64,000 nucleotides of DNA from positions 248,001 to 312,000 of the forward strand of contig NZ_KV700386.1 of the NCBI RefSeq assembly GCF_001687305.1. Direction: 5' to 3'. The stretch is from Actinomyces vulturis (GTDB lineage Bacteria > Actinomycetota > Actinomycetes > Actinomycetales > Actinomycetaceae). The position numbers and the translations under genes are program-made. Positions within the stretch are counted from its first letter, which is position 1, and each line of letters opens with the position of its first letter. This document shows, piece by piece, positions 18,121 to 26,693 of the stretch. The notes under the pieces are model-generated. The model made no database searches and was not told where the DNA came from. It saw nothing but the letters and a program-made list of their open reading frames with translations.

Positions 18121-19026
18121 ATGGGGGTCATGAGTTACTCACCCCAGCCTGCCATTCTTGACTTCGGGACTAGTCAGCATACCTACCTGGAATTTGATCT
18201 GATCTCCGAAGATAAAACAGCTGCTATTGACCATCTTTTAACCTTGGTTGCCACTAGCGTCAGTACCAAAACTGGTGCCGTCATTGCTGTGGGTGTTCGT
18301 CCAGAATTGTGGGCAGAAATCGGTGAAGAAGCAATCCCTGGTCTTGAAGGCTTTAATGATGATCTCTTGGGTGAGAAGGGCTTCGTCATGCCCGCCACTC
18401 AGCATGACATTGCACTGTGGATTCACGGAGCCCAGCGTGATTCTGTTTTCGATTTGTCCAGGAAAATGATTCGTGAACTTGCAGCAGTGTTCACACTTGC
18501 CGAATCAACTGACGGCTGGGTATACCAACATAACCGTGATCTGACCGGTTTTGTTGATGGAACGGAAAACCCCAGCCCCTTGGAAGCCCCAGCAATAATT
18601 GCGGCAGCAACTGGTGGGTCTGTTCTCCTTCTTCAGCGCTGGAAGCATGAAGCAGACAAATGGGAAAGCCTTGATGTGGAGCGTCAAGAAGCAGTCATTG
18701 GGCGAACCAAGGACACTGACAAAGAACTCGAAAATCTCCCAGAAAACTCTCACGTTGCACGCACTGACCAAGAAGATTTCGGTGACATGCTCCGCCGTAA
18801 CACGGCTTACGGCGATGCAGCCAACCATGGGACGATGTTCGTGGGTGTGGCAGCCGAACGTTCTATCATGCACACCATGCTTGAGAGCATGGCAGGCATT
18901 ACTCACGGTATTCGTGACGCACTGACCTTTTTCTCTCATCCCGAAACCGGAAGTTACTACTACTTGCCCCCGGCAGAGCGACTTCAGCAGGCTCTCGAAG
19001 CGGCAGACACTGAGGATGACGAATAG
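18121..19026 (+). CDS. Dye-decolorizing (DyP-type) heme peroxidase, class B/YfeX-like
   Basis: A 301-residue heme peroxidase. The GxxDG motif with catalytic Asp is seen in LTGFVDGTENP (about residue 145). The proximal heme histidine region and the C-terminal MLESMAGITHGIRDALTFF match class B DyPs such as YfeX. No signal peptide or encapsulin-targeting tail is visible, so it should be cytosolic. A second ATG three codons in (MSYSPQ) may be the true start, as both lack a strong ribosome-binding site. It follows a regulator gene but is separated by 84 bp. Confidence 0.9.
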   Translation: MGVMSYSPQPAILDFGTSQHTYLEFDLISEDKTAAIDHLLTLVATSVSTKTGAVIAVGVRPELWAEIGEEAIPGLEGFNDDLLGEKGFVMPATQHDIALWIHGAQRDSVFDLSRKMIRELAAVFTLAESTDGWVYQHNRDLTGFVDGTENPSPLEAPAIIAAATGGSVLLLQRWKHEADKWESLDVERQEAVIGRTKDTDKELENLPENSHVARTDQEDFGDMLRRNTAYGDAANHGTMFVGVAAERSIMHTMLESMAGITHGIRDALTFFSHPETGSYYYLPPAERLQQALEAADTEDDE

Positions 19027-19035
19027 TCACTGAAC

Positions 19036-19064
19036 GGTGTCCTATCGTTTTTTAATAGGGCACC
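19036..19064 (+). terminator. Hairpin after DyP peroxidase gene
   Basis: GGTGTCCTAT pairs with ATAGGGCACC (one G-T pair) around a nine-base loop, nine bases after the stop codon. The T-rich stretch lies in the loop rather than after the stem, so terminator function is only probable. Confidence 0.5.
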
Positions 19065-19139
19065 GGCATGTTGTGTTTAATCATGTCGCTTCTTCATGCT
19101 GAGAAATCCGTGCTTTTGCAGTCGTTTCTCAATGTGAAA

Positions 19140-19172
19140 GTAACCGTTAGATAACCATTCACTCAACAACTG
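19140..19172 (+). promoter_or_regulatory. Possible PHO-box-like 11-bp direct repeats upstream of pit
   Basis: GTAACCGTTAG (19140-19150) is followed immediately by ATAACCATTCA (19151-19161) and the weaker CTCAACAACTG (19162-19172). Eleven-base tandem repeats are the usual form of PhoP-type operators, and this one lies about 115 bp before a phosphate transporter gene. The consensus match is not tested. Confidence 0.3.
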
Positions 19173-19284
19173 GATTTTTCTTGCTTGTACAGCAGAGAAT
19201 CATGCCTTAGTTGATAACTCATTACCGTGATAGTTCGCCGATAGACATCTGCGAAACCATCACACGACACGTGAGGCCACCTTC

Positions 19285-20550
19285 TTGACCACCACACTGT
19301 TCGTCGTGATCGTCGTCGTGATCACTGCCATCATCTTCGACTTCACCAATGGTTTTCATGACTCTTCTAATGCCATGGCAACCTCCGTCGCGACAGGCGC
19401 GTTTTCCCCGAAGCGTGCTGTTACTGTGGCAGCCATTTTGAACGTCGTTGGCGCCATGCTTTCTACGGAGGTTGCAAAAACAATTTCGCACGGCATGTTC
19501 GATGATTCTCTGATCAAAACCGCACCGGTCATGGTTTTTGCGGGACTTGCCGGAGCGATTCTGTGGAACCTTGTCACCTGGCTCTTTGGCTTACCATCTT
19601 CATCTTCTCATGCACTCTTCGGTGGCCTCATCGGCGCTGTGATTGTGGCGGCAGGCTCTGAAGGTGTGCATTGGTCTGTTGTTGCCTCGAAGATCTTGCT
19701 GCCGGCTGTGATCGCTCCCGTGGTGGCTGGCGTAGCCGCCGCACTAGCGACCTGGCTTGCTTATAAGGTTTCAACACCTACGGATCCCTACTCCATGAGC
19801 CTGTTCAAGCACGGACAACGTATTTCCGCATCCATGGTTGCTTTGGCTCATGGTACGTCCGACGGCCAGAAAACGATGGGAGTGATCACCCTCGTTCTCG
19901 TCGCCGCGGGATATCAAGAACCCAATACCTCACCCCACTGGTGGGTCATTGGCGCCGCAGGCCTGGCAATTGGCTTGGGAACTTATTCTGGTGGCTGGCG
20001 TATTATGCGCACTATGGGTAAGGGGCTGGTTCACATCGACTCACCCCAAGGTTTCGCTGCAGAAACTGCCTCAACCGTAGCCATTTTGGCTTCCAGTCAC
20101 CTTGGGTTTGCTCTATCCACCACCCATATCTGCTCCGGCTCTGTTCTCGGTAGCGGCTTGGGGCGAGGTACACAGGTGCGCTGGGGAACTCTTGGAAAAA
20201 TGGGAGTGGCCTGGTTAATTACCTTACCGTGCGCAGGTGTCGTCGGCGCATTGACGAGTTACGTTGCCGTTGAGGGAGGCGTGCCTGGTCTGATAACCGT
20301 CATCGTTCTTCTTATTGTTGCCAGCCTCTTCATCGTTCATCAGGCTAACCGCAACGCTGTTACGGCGGCTAATGTCAATGATTCTCATGAGGTGGTTATC
20401 ACTGCGCCGCTTGAGGAACCCAACGTTCCCTTAGTCTCTGTTGAAGATGGACATCTTGAATTTCCCGGAGACAGTGACTATCCACTCGACCCTCATCACG
20501 CTAGTACCGCAGATAATGCAAAGCGCAAGACTCAGGAGGCCACCGTATGA
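19285..20550 (+). CDS. pit: PiT-family inorganic phosphate transporter
   Basis: The 421-residue membrane protein has the two PiT signature halves: FDFTNGFHDSSNAMATSVATGA near residue 20, and SASMVALAHGTSDGQKTMG near residue 190. GLPSSSSHALFGGLIGA and LALSTTHICSGSVLGSGLGRG (here read as FALSTTH) follow the family pattern. It imports phosphate with protons, or as a metal-phosphate complex. The start is a TTG with GAGG eight bases upstream. No ATG lies near the conserved N-terminus. The last 60 residues are a soluble acidic tail. It overlaps the next small gene by four bases. Confidence 0.93.
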   Translation: MTTTLFVVIVVVITAIIFDFTNGFHDSSNAMATSVATGAFSPKRAVTVAAILNVVGAMLSTEVAKTISHGMFDDSLIKTAPVMVFAGLAGAILWNLVTWLFGLPSSSSHALFGGLIGAVIVAAGSEGVHWSVVASKILLPAVIAPVVAGVAAALATWLAYKVSTPTDPYSMSLFKHGQRISASMVALAHGTSDGQKTMGVITLVLVAAGYQEPNTSPHWWVIGAAGLAIGLGTYSGGWRIMRTMGKGLVHIDSPQGFAAETASTVAILASSHLGFALSTTHICSGSVLGSGLGRGTQVRWGTLGKMGVAWLITLPCAGVVGALTSYVAVEGGVPGLITVIVLLIVASLFIVHQANRNAVTAANVNDSHEVVITAPLEEPNVPLVSVEDGHLEFPGDSDYPLDPHHASTADNAKRKTQEATV

Positions 20551-20813
20551 CTATCGACTGGTACTCATTACTGCTAGTTAGCGGTGTAACCGTCGCTGGT
20601 GCAAGCCTCATTGTGCTTCTCACTAGTCTCGGTGCACGTCTGCTTGATGCAGCACATATTCTCACTCACCCGGAAGATGAAAGTAATCGACGAGTTATCT
20701 CGACCAGCGCATCTGTCACAGCCATTCGCCTTGGTGCATACCTGCTTTTAGGTATTGTTCTTGCTGCCGTTCTTGGCGGCTTATGGTTGATGATTCCTTA
20801 TTTTCATCATTAA
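20547..20813 (+). CDS. Small membrane protein coupled to pit
   Basis: This 88-residue protein has two hydrophobic helices (YSLLLVSGVTVAGASLIVLLTSL and LGAYLLLGIVLAAVLGGLWLMI) separated by a polar segment. Its ATG overlaps the pit stop (ATGA), so it is translated together with the phosphate transporter. A small membrane protein after pit is a recurring arrangement in actinobacteria. I do not recognise a named family. A structural or regulatory role with Pit is inference from position only. Confidence 0.75.
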   Translation: MTIDWYSLLLVSGVTVAGASLIVLLTSLGARLLDAAHILTHPEDESNRRVISTSASVTAIRLGAYLLLGIVLAAVLGGLWLMIPYFHH

Positions 20814-20878
20814 GCACTGTTCAACACGGGTCTTGTTGTATTCACTCATAGCAGCCTTGCATGGGGGACAATAGATCC

Positions 20879-21493
20879 ATGGCACGTTACGTAGAACTTC
20901 ACTCAGAAAATCCACAAAGTCGTCTTGTGACGAAAATTGGTGATGCGCTGCGTAAGGGCGCATTGATTGCGTATCCCACAGACTCTGGTTATGCGTTAGC
21001 CTGCGCACCAGGAAACAAAGAAGGGTTGGATCGAATGCGTGCGATCCGCCAGGTGGGTGACAAGCATGACTTCACTCTTGTTTGTGATTCTTTTTCACAA
21101 ATCGGTCCGCTGACTATTGTCGGTAATACGGCATTTCGCTTAATTAAACGCCTAACTCCAGGACCCTACACCTTTATTCTTAAGGGAACGAAGGACATTC
21201 CTCGAATGACCCTCAATCCCAAAAAGCATACGGTGGGTGTACGTATCCCTGACCATGCGATCGCTCGTGCTTTGGTAACCGAGATGGGCGAGCCGCTCGT
21301 TTCTTCGTCACTCATTCGCCCAGGCATGGAAGTTGAAACTCAGGGGTGGGAAGTCAATGATGAACTTGGTCACCTTATTGACATTGTGGTGGAGGGACCT
21401 GCAGGTACGGATGGCCCCACCACCGTCATCGATTTAACGACCGATGTTCCGGAAATAATCCGTCAAGGAAGTGGTGACACTTCTGCTCTTTGA
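20879..21493 (+). CDS. Sua5/YciO/YrdC-family protein, YciO-like
   Basis: The 204-residue protein has the YrdC dsRNA/nucleotide-binding fold. It is closer to E. coli YciO than to TsaC: it starts ARYVELHSENPQSRL, continues GALIAYPTDSGYALAC and IRQVGDKHDFTLVC, and has TPGPYTFILKGTKDIPR and a PTTVIDLT end. TsaC/Sua5 makes threonylcarbamoyl-AMP for tRNA t6A. YciO proteins have the fold but their physiological role is less clear. The ATG at 20879 is preferred over one at 20861. Its last 60 bp overlap the end of the convergent MMPL gene. Confidence 0.85.
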   Translation: MARYVELHSENPQSRLVTKIGDALRKGALIAYPTDSGYALACAPGNKEGLDRMRAIRQVGDKHDFTLVCDSFSQIGPLTIVGNTAFRLIKRLTPGPYTFILKGTKDIPRMTLNPKKHTVGVRIPDHAIARALVTEMGEPLVSSSLIRPGMEVETQGWEVNDELGHLIDIVVEGPAGTDGPTTVIDLTTDVPEIIRQGSGDTSAL

Positions 21494-24253
21494 ACGAGCC
21501 TTCTTCCAAACAGGCCGTAGTTTATCTTTCACCTGCTTTATTCTGTGGCTGAATTGCTCCACGCCTTGAGCACCGGACGTGCGTAAGGGCCTATCTAATG
21601 TGATGGGCTTGTCATGCACTATCGCCAGATTGTCGTTATCATGTTCAACTGACGAAGCCGAATGCTGAGAAAATGTGTGGGAAGTTGTTATCGGATCGCT
21701 CATTGAGACGGTCTCATGCGGTGACGCGAAACTGGCAACACTCATGTCTGCCTTTTGGACACCATTATGATGAACCATTGACGTCACCAGTGAGCCAGCA
21801 GCATTAGTTCCTGCCTCGGCAAGCACAGATGGTACGGGGGACGGCGTTAGGGCACTTACCTGCCCGCCCTGATTATCAGTATCACTCCTAGCCGTACGTG
21901 TGAGGACAACTTGAGTACGCCTATCCGTTAACTCTGGGTCATTAAGGTGACCACCATCAGAGAGCGCATACTGTTGGTAGAAACGGTTCATCTTTTCTGG
22001 AGCCCACCAGTTCCATTCACCCAGAATTGTCATTGTTGCCGGAACCAGAAGCATGCGCACCAAAGTGGCATCCATGAACACCATAATCGCCAAGGCAAGG
22101 CCGATTTCCTTGACCACCAGAAGATCTCCAGCAACAAATCCACCGAAGACGATCACCATCATGACGGCAGCAGAGGTAATGATGCGCCCGGAACGCTGAA
22201 GACCATGTTCCACCGCAGCGTCGTTATCATCTCCAGCATCGCGGTATTCCTTGATACGCGACAGTAAGAAAACTTCGTAGTCCATTGATAGGCCAAAGCC
22301 GAAGGCAAGCGCTACCACGACCACTGTTGATTCCACGCCACCGATGGGAGTGAAATCGAGAAGAGATGAGCCGTGGCCTCCCTGGAAAATCCAGGTAGTA
22401 ATGCCCAATGATGCTGTTAATGACAAAGCATTGATGATCAACGCTTTGATTGGTACTAGAACACTACCGGTCATGAGGAAGAGTAAGGCGAAGGTAGCGG
22501 CAATGACGAGTAAGCCAACCCACGGAAGGCCAGTTGCCAAACTATGGGCAAAGTCCACCTGGTTGGCAGCCTGGCCGGTGACCCACACCTGAGCAGGAGC
22601 TGGTAGATGACGAATAGCACGAACGGCCTCTTCTGCTTCGCGAGAACCATTACCCCCACGAACGTCGAGGGAGACCACCGTGTAGTTGCCGGCTTTTGCA
22701 GTGTGAAGAACATCAGAGACTTCAGGCAAGCTAGCCACGGTATGGGTGATGAAATGATCCACGTCCTCGCCGGTGCCAGCAATGATTAATGTGGTGTCAT
22801 GCGCGGTTGCAGCGGGGTAATCGCGGGCAAGCAGTTGAAGGTACTTGGCCTGCTCCGAATGCGGGGGCACTAACTGAGCGGTGGATGAGAGCATATGCAG
22901 ATTACCGACAGGCAGACAGCACACGATGAGGAAAACTAAGCATCCGGCAAGGACTGGCCAGGGGGAACGATGGATACGGCGAGCTAAACTTGCAAAAACA
23001 CCATCGCGTGAGGACACGTCACTTAGCCGTTGTTGAATGGCATGTAACTTGGGAATACGCGAGAAAACTGTTGGATGATCAATGCGATCACCGAGCAAGA
23101 CAAGTAATGAGGGCACCAGAGTTAAGGCTGCGGCAACGGCGAGCAGCACCACCATGACCCCCGCAATGCCAATGGAACGCAGTAATGTGGGACGCATGAG
23201 TGCAAGCCCCAACAAGCACACGGCAACGGTTAACGCAGAGAAGATAATGGTTCGTCCGGCAGTGTTTAGTGTGTTGGTAACAGCATGCTGAACAACGGGG
23301 GAGCGGCGGCCCGTGCGGCGTCTACGGCGCCTTCGCCCTGAAAAGCCGTCAGAATCCTGTTCGCCAGCCGCAAGAAGAGCAAGGCGTTCTTCGCGGTAAC
23401 GGGATGTCATGAGTAGGGCGTAATCGATAGATAGGCCAAGGCCGATGACCGTAATGATGTTAACCGCGAAGGATTCAACGGTTGTGAACAGGGTGAGCAA
23501 GTAGGTGATGCCTAATGCGCAGGCAATGGATACCAAGGCTCCAATTAGTGGCATCCCGGCAAGAATAAAGCCGCCGAAAACGAAGACCATGATGATTAAG
23601 GCCAGCGGCAAGGCAATTAACTCGCCTGTGATCATGTCGGCTTCAACCTGATCGGTAATGGATTGTGTAATTAGTTTTTGATCCGAAACCACGCCCTGAG
23701 CATGCGGGGCCACGCTGTGCAATGCCTGAGGAACTTCAGACAGACGCTGCTCGACCTGCTCGCGAAGACGTTCTTGGGCTCGCTCAATTTGTTCTGGGTT
23801 AAGTGAGGCATCCTTGGGCGGATCGACGGTGACAATCAGAAGGAAGCCTTGACGATCTTTGGCTGCTAATAATTGGCCTGCAGGATCTTCCAACATACCG
23901 GGAACTACGAAAGGATCGAGGACATTGGCTTCACCCACCATGGACATGAGGTCCTTATGGGTTGTTTCCATAGCGCTGGCCACGGCCTGCTGTTGGCTGC
24001 TTGACTCTAAGGGGACACCGGTGACAAGAAGGGTGACGTCAATCGAATCATCGGTCAACGTGTCAAGAATTTGATGGCCCTCAGCGCTCTGCGAGCCAGG
24101 AACGCCCACTAAACCGGTATGAAGACGCTCAAAGACGTTCGGGCCGCCCCATCCGGTGAGCGAGGAGATCAAAAACAGCATCGCCAATGCTGCCCACACA
24201 AGCGTGACGTACCACGCATCGTGCACAATCCGTCGAGAAAGCCAAGAGACCAT
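21434..24253 (-). CDS. MMPL-family RND transporter
   Basis: A 939-residue membrane protein with two internally repeated halves. Each has an N-terminal helix, a large extracellular loop and a five-helix bundle. The proton-relay motifs are [19 protein letters not shown] in the first half and [19 protein letters not shown] in the second, typical of actinobacterial MmpL/YdfJ exporters. A Ser/Thr-rich and then basic cytosolic tail of about 190 residues follows. Substrates of this group are lipids, drugs or siderophores, and cannot be told here. The insertion [12 protein letters not shown] after the first relay motif is a strongly basic loop. The gene is divergent from rarA (63 bp) and overlaps yciO at its 3' end. 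Confidence 0.92.
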   Translation of the reverse strand: MVSWLSRRIVHDAWYVTLVWAALAMLFLISSLTGWGGPNVFERLHTGLVGVPGSQSAEGHQILDTLTDDSIDVTLLVTGVPLESSSQQQAVASAMETTHKDLMSMVGEANVLDPFVVPGMLEDPAGQLLAAKDRQGFLLIVTVDPPKDASLNPEQIERAQERLREQVEQRLSEVPQALHSVAPHAQGVVSDQKLITQSITDQVEADMITGELIALPLALIIMVFVFGGFILAGMPLIGALVSIACALGITYLLTLFTTVESFAVNIITVIGLGLSIDYALLMTSRYREERLALLAAGEQDSDGFSGRRRRRRRTGRRSPVVQHAVTNTLNTAGRTIIFSALTVAVCLLGLALMRPTLLRSIGIAGVMVVLLAVAAALTLVPSLLVLLGDRIDHPTVFSRIPKLHAIQQRLSDVSSRDGVFASLARRIHRSPWPVLAGCLVFLIVCCLPVGNLHMLSSTAQLVPPHSEQAKYLQLLARDYPAATAHDTTLIIAGTGEDVDHFITHTVASLPEVSDVLHTAKAGNYTVVSLDVRGGNGSREAEEAVRAIRHLPAPAQVWVTGQAANQVDFAHSLATGLPWVGLLVIAATFALLFLMTGSVLVPIKALIINALSLTASLGITTWIFQGGHGSSLLDFTPIGGVESTVVVVALAFGFGLSMDYEVFLLSRIKEYRDAGDDNDAAVEHGLQRSGRIITSAAVMMVIVFGGFVAGDLLVVKEIGLALAIMVFMDATLVRMLLVPATMTILGEWNWWAPEKMNRFYQQYALSDGGHLNDPELTDRRTQVVLTRTARSDTDNQGGQVSALTPSPVPSVLAEAGTNAAGSLVTSMVHHNGVQKADMSVASFASPHETVSMSDPITTSHTFSQHSASSVEHDNDNLAIVHDKPITLDRPLRTSGAQGVEQFSHRIKQVKDKLRPVWKKARSKSRSVTTSLTDYFRNIGR

Positions 24254-24316
24254 AACCTTAGTCTCCCATTTTTCTCTGAACGCACGCTATGGGAAGTACG
24301 CGATAGGCTGGACGCT

Positions 24317-25708
24317 ATGGATTTATTTGAGGCCGTCCGAACGGACGAAAGCGGAGTGAACGTCGATAAGCACGCTCCTCTTGCTGTTCGTATGCGGCCT
24401 CGTACCATCGATGAGGTGGTTGGCCAGCAGCATCTTCTTCATCCTGGCTCACCCCTCCAACGACTTATCGATCCCACCCCGCAAGCAGGTGCTCCCTCAT
24501 CCATCATTCTGTGGGGCCCGCCCGGAACAGGAAAAACCACGTTGGCCTACCTCGTGGCACGTGCCGGCGGACGACGATTTGTTGAACTTTCTGCATTAAC
24601 CGCGGGTGTCAAAGATGTCCGTGCTGTTGTGGATAGTGCTCGGCGAACTCTCATGGCTACAGGCGAAGAAACAGTTCTCTTTATTGATGAGGTTCATCGT
24701 TTCTCCCGTACCCAACAAGATTCACTTCTTCCCAGTGTGGAAAACCGCTGGGTTACTCTCGTTGCCGCCACTACGGAAAATCCATCCTTTTGCGTGGTGT
24801 CACCACTTTTGTCGCGTTCACTGCTTTTAACATTGCAGCCTCTTGACGCCGAAGACATTCGGGCTCTTATTAATCGTGCGATTAGTGATGAACGGGGGCT
24901 CGACGCTTCTGTTGCCTTTACCGAGGATGCGATTGACCATATTCTGCGTATCGCCGGTAGTGACGCACGCAAAGCACTGACCATTGTTGAAGCATGCGCG
25001 GAAGGCGCCCGTGGAACAGTTCCCATTTTTTCTCAGTCTGCCTCAGGTGAAGATAACGAGACTGTCACCCGTCCGACAGTCAGCCTGCACGACGTCGAAC
25101 AGGCAGCTGACATTGCGGCAGTCGCCTATGACCGGGCAGGGGACCAGCATTATGACGTAGCCAGCGCGCTGATTAAATCGATGCGCGGCTCGGATGTGGA
25201 TGCCGCCCTCCATTACCTAGCACGCATGCTCGTTGCGGGGGAGGACCCTCGATTTATTGCACGTCGTATCGTTATCGCGGCCAGTGAGGATGTGGGCATG
25301 GCCGATCCCACCGCACTGGGAGTAGCGACCTCAGCCATGCAGGCAGTGGGCATGATCGGCATGCCTGAAGCCCGCATCATCTTGTCCCAAGCTGTGATCG
25401 CTGTGGCCACAGCGCCAAAATCTAATGCTGCATACAAGGCCATCAACGAAGCTATCGGTGATGTCAAAGCCGGCCGTGGGGGAGCAGTTCCAGTGCATCT
25501 TCGAGACGCTCATTATGTAGGAGCCGAAGCATTGGGTCACGGCAAAGGCTACATCTACGCCCACGATTGCCCTCACGGCATCGCCTCACAGGAATACATG
25601 CCAGAAGACCTAAAAGGTCGGGAATACTACACACCTACCACCCGCGGACATGAGGAACTGATCACAAGGCGCCTGGCAAACGTGCGTTCTATCATCCATC
25701 AACGCTAG
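24317..25708 (+). CDS. rarA: Replication-associated recombination protein A (RarA/MgsA AAA ATPase)
   Basis: A 463-residue clamp-loader-like AAA+ ATPase acting at stalled replication forks. An N-terminal MDLFEA motif is followed by [21 protein letters not shown], Walker [10 protein letters not shown] at 67-75, Walker B LFIDEVH at 121-127, sensor 1 AATTENPSF and the C-terminal helical tetramerisation part ([22 protein letters not shown]). The start at 24317 gives the family N-terminus. The frame is open further upstream only because it overlaps the divergent MMPL gene. It opens the conserved rarA-rpsD-alaS-ruvX-mltG-aro run. Confidence 0.94.
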   Translation: MDLFEAVRTDESGVNVDKHAPLAVRMRPRTIDEVVGQQHLLHPGSPLQRLIDPTPQAGAPSSIILWGPPGTGKTTLAYLVARAGGRRFVELSALTAGVKDVRAVVDSARRTLMATGEETVLFIDEVHRFSRTQQDSLLPSVENRWVTLVAATTENPSFCVVSPLLSRSLLLTLQPLDAEDIRALINRAISDERGLDASVAFTEDAIDHILRIAGSDARKALTIVEACAEGARGTVPIFSQSASGEDNETVTRPTVSLHDVEQAADIAAVAYDRAGDQHYDVASALIKSMRGSDVDAALHYLARMLVAGEDPRFIARRIVIAASEDVGMADPTALGVATSAMQAVGMIGMPEARIILSQAVIAVATAPKSNAAYKAINEAIGDVKAGRGGAVPVHLRDAHYVGAEALGHGKGYIYAHDCPHGIASQEYMPEDLKGREYYTPTTRGHEELITRRLANVRSIIHQR

Positions 25709-25883
25709 TCTTATGCAGTTGCTCGGAAGCACTACGCCTCCGAGCCGCTCCTGGGGTCTTGGCCGAAAATGAGTCTGGCCCCGCGTCACACGGTCACTTT
25801 TGTGGCAATGAAGATCCCTGTCTTCGTGACGTGTCCATGTCAACGATGGCATTGCGCCATCACCACACACAGGAAGAGGAATC

Positions 25884-26507
25884 ATGTCTGTTTCCCGCTC
25901 CCGCCGTCAGGTGCGCCTGTCCCGCGCCCTCGGTATTCCGTTAACCCCCAAGGCTGTGCGCTACTTCGAGAAGCGCCCCTACGGCCCCGGTGAGCACGGA
26001 CGTAGCCGTCGTCGCACTGAATCTGACTATGCCGTTCGTCTGAAGGAAAAGCAGCGTCTGCGCGCCCAGTACGGCATCCGCGAGGCTCAGCTTCAGCGCG
26101 TCTTCGAAGAAGCACGTCGCGAAAAGGGCCTGACTGGTGAGTCTCTCGTTGAGCTCCTCGAGATGCGTCTTGACGCACTCGTACTCCGCTCCGGCATCGC
26201 CCGTACCATTGCTCAGGCACGCCAGGACGTTGTCCACCGCCACATCCTCGTTGATGGCAAGGTTGTTGACCGTCCTTCCTACCGCGTTCGCCCCGGCCAG
26301 ACCATCCAGGTTCGTCCTAAGAGTCAGGTCATGGTTCCTTTCCAGGCTGCTGCTGCAGGCGTAAACCGCGACGTTCTTCCTGCCGTTCCTGACTACCTCA
26401 AGGTTGACCTTGAGAAGCTCAGCGCTACTCTCGTCCGCCGTCCCAAGCGCGATGAGGTCCCCGTGACCTGTGACGTGCAGATGGTGGTTGAGTACTACTC
26501 TCGCTGA
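25884..26507 (+). CDS. rpsD: 30S ribosomal protein S4
   Basis: The 207-residue protein binds 16S rRNA and starts assembly of the small subunit body. It has the N-terminal basic part (SRSRRQVRLSRALGIPLT), YGPGEHGR and the S4 domain LEMRLDALVLRSGIARTIAQARQDVVHRHILVDGKVVDRPS. It lacks the zinc-binding cysteines, so it is the C-minus type. A ribosome-binding site GGAAGAGG precedes the ATG. It stands alone between rarA and alaS, as in many actinobacteria, and not in the alpha operon. Confidence 0.97.
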   Translation: MSVSRSRRQVRLSRALGIPLTPKAVRYFEKRPYGPGEHGRSRRRTESDYAVRLKEKQRLRAQYGIREAQLQRVFEEARREKGLTGESLVELLEMRLDALVLRSGIARTIAQARQDVVHRHILVDGKVVDRPSYRVRPGQTIQVRPKSQVMVPFQAAAAGVNRDVLPAVPDYLKVDLEKLSATLVRRPKRDEVPVTCDVQMVVEYYSR

Positions 26508-26537
26508 TCGCCCCGATTGGCAACACATATTTTGGTG

Positions 26538-26568
26538 GTGCCCCGAATCGTTACTCGGTTCGGGGCAC
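26538..26568 (+). terminator. Hairpin after rpsD
   Basis: GTGCCCCGAA and TTCGGGGCAC form a perfect 10-bp stem with an 11-base loop, 30 bases past the rpsD stop. It is followed by CGTTTTCC rather than a clean T run. Confidence 0.65.
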
Positions 26569-26693
26569 TGCCCGTTTTCCAGGTAATGTGACCCTTAGAG
26601 TCTTTAACCTGACTTTGCCCTACCAGGCACTTACCAACGTGCCGACCCGACTGTCATTCTTGGCCATGGTCAAGACGTAATGGAGAAACATCA

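Noticed and set aside
25941-26528. A 195-codon minus-strand frame over rpsD
   Set aside because: Antisense shadow of a highly biased ribosomal gene.
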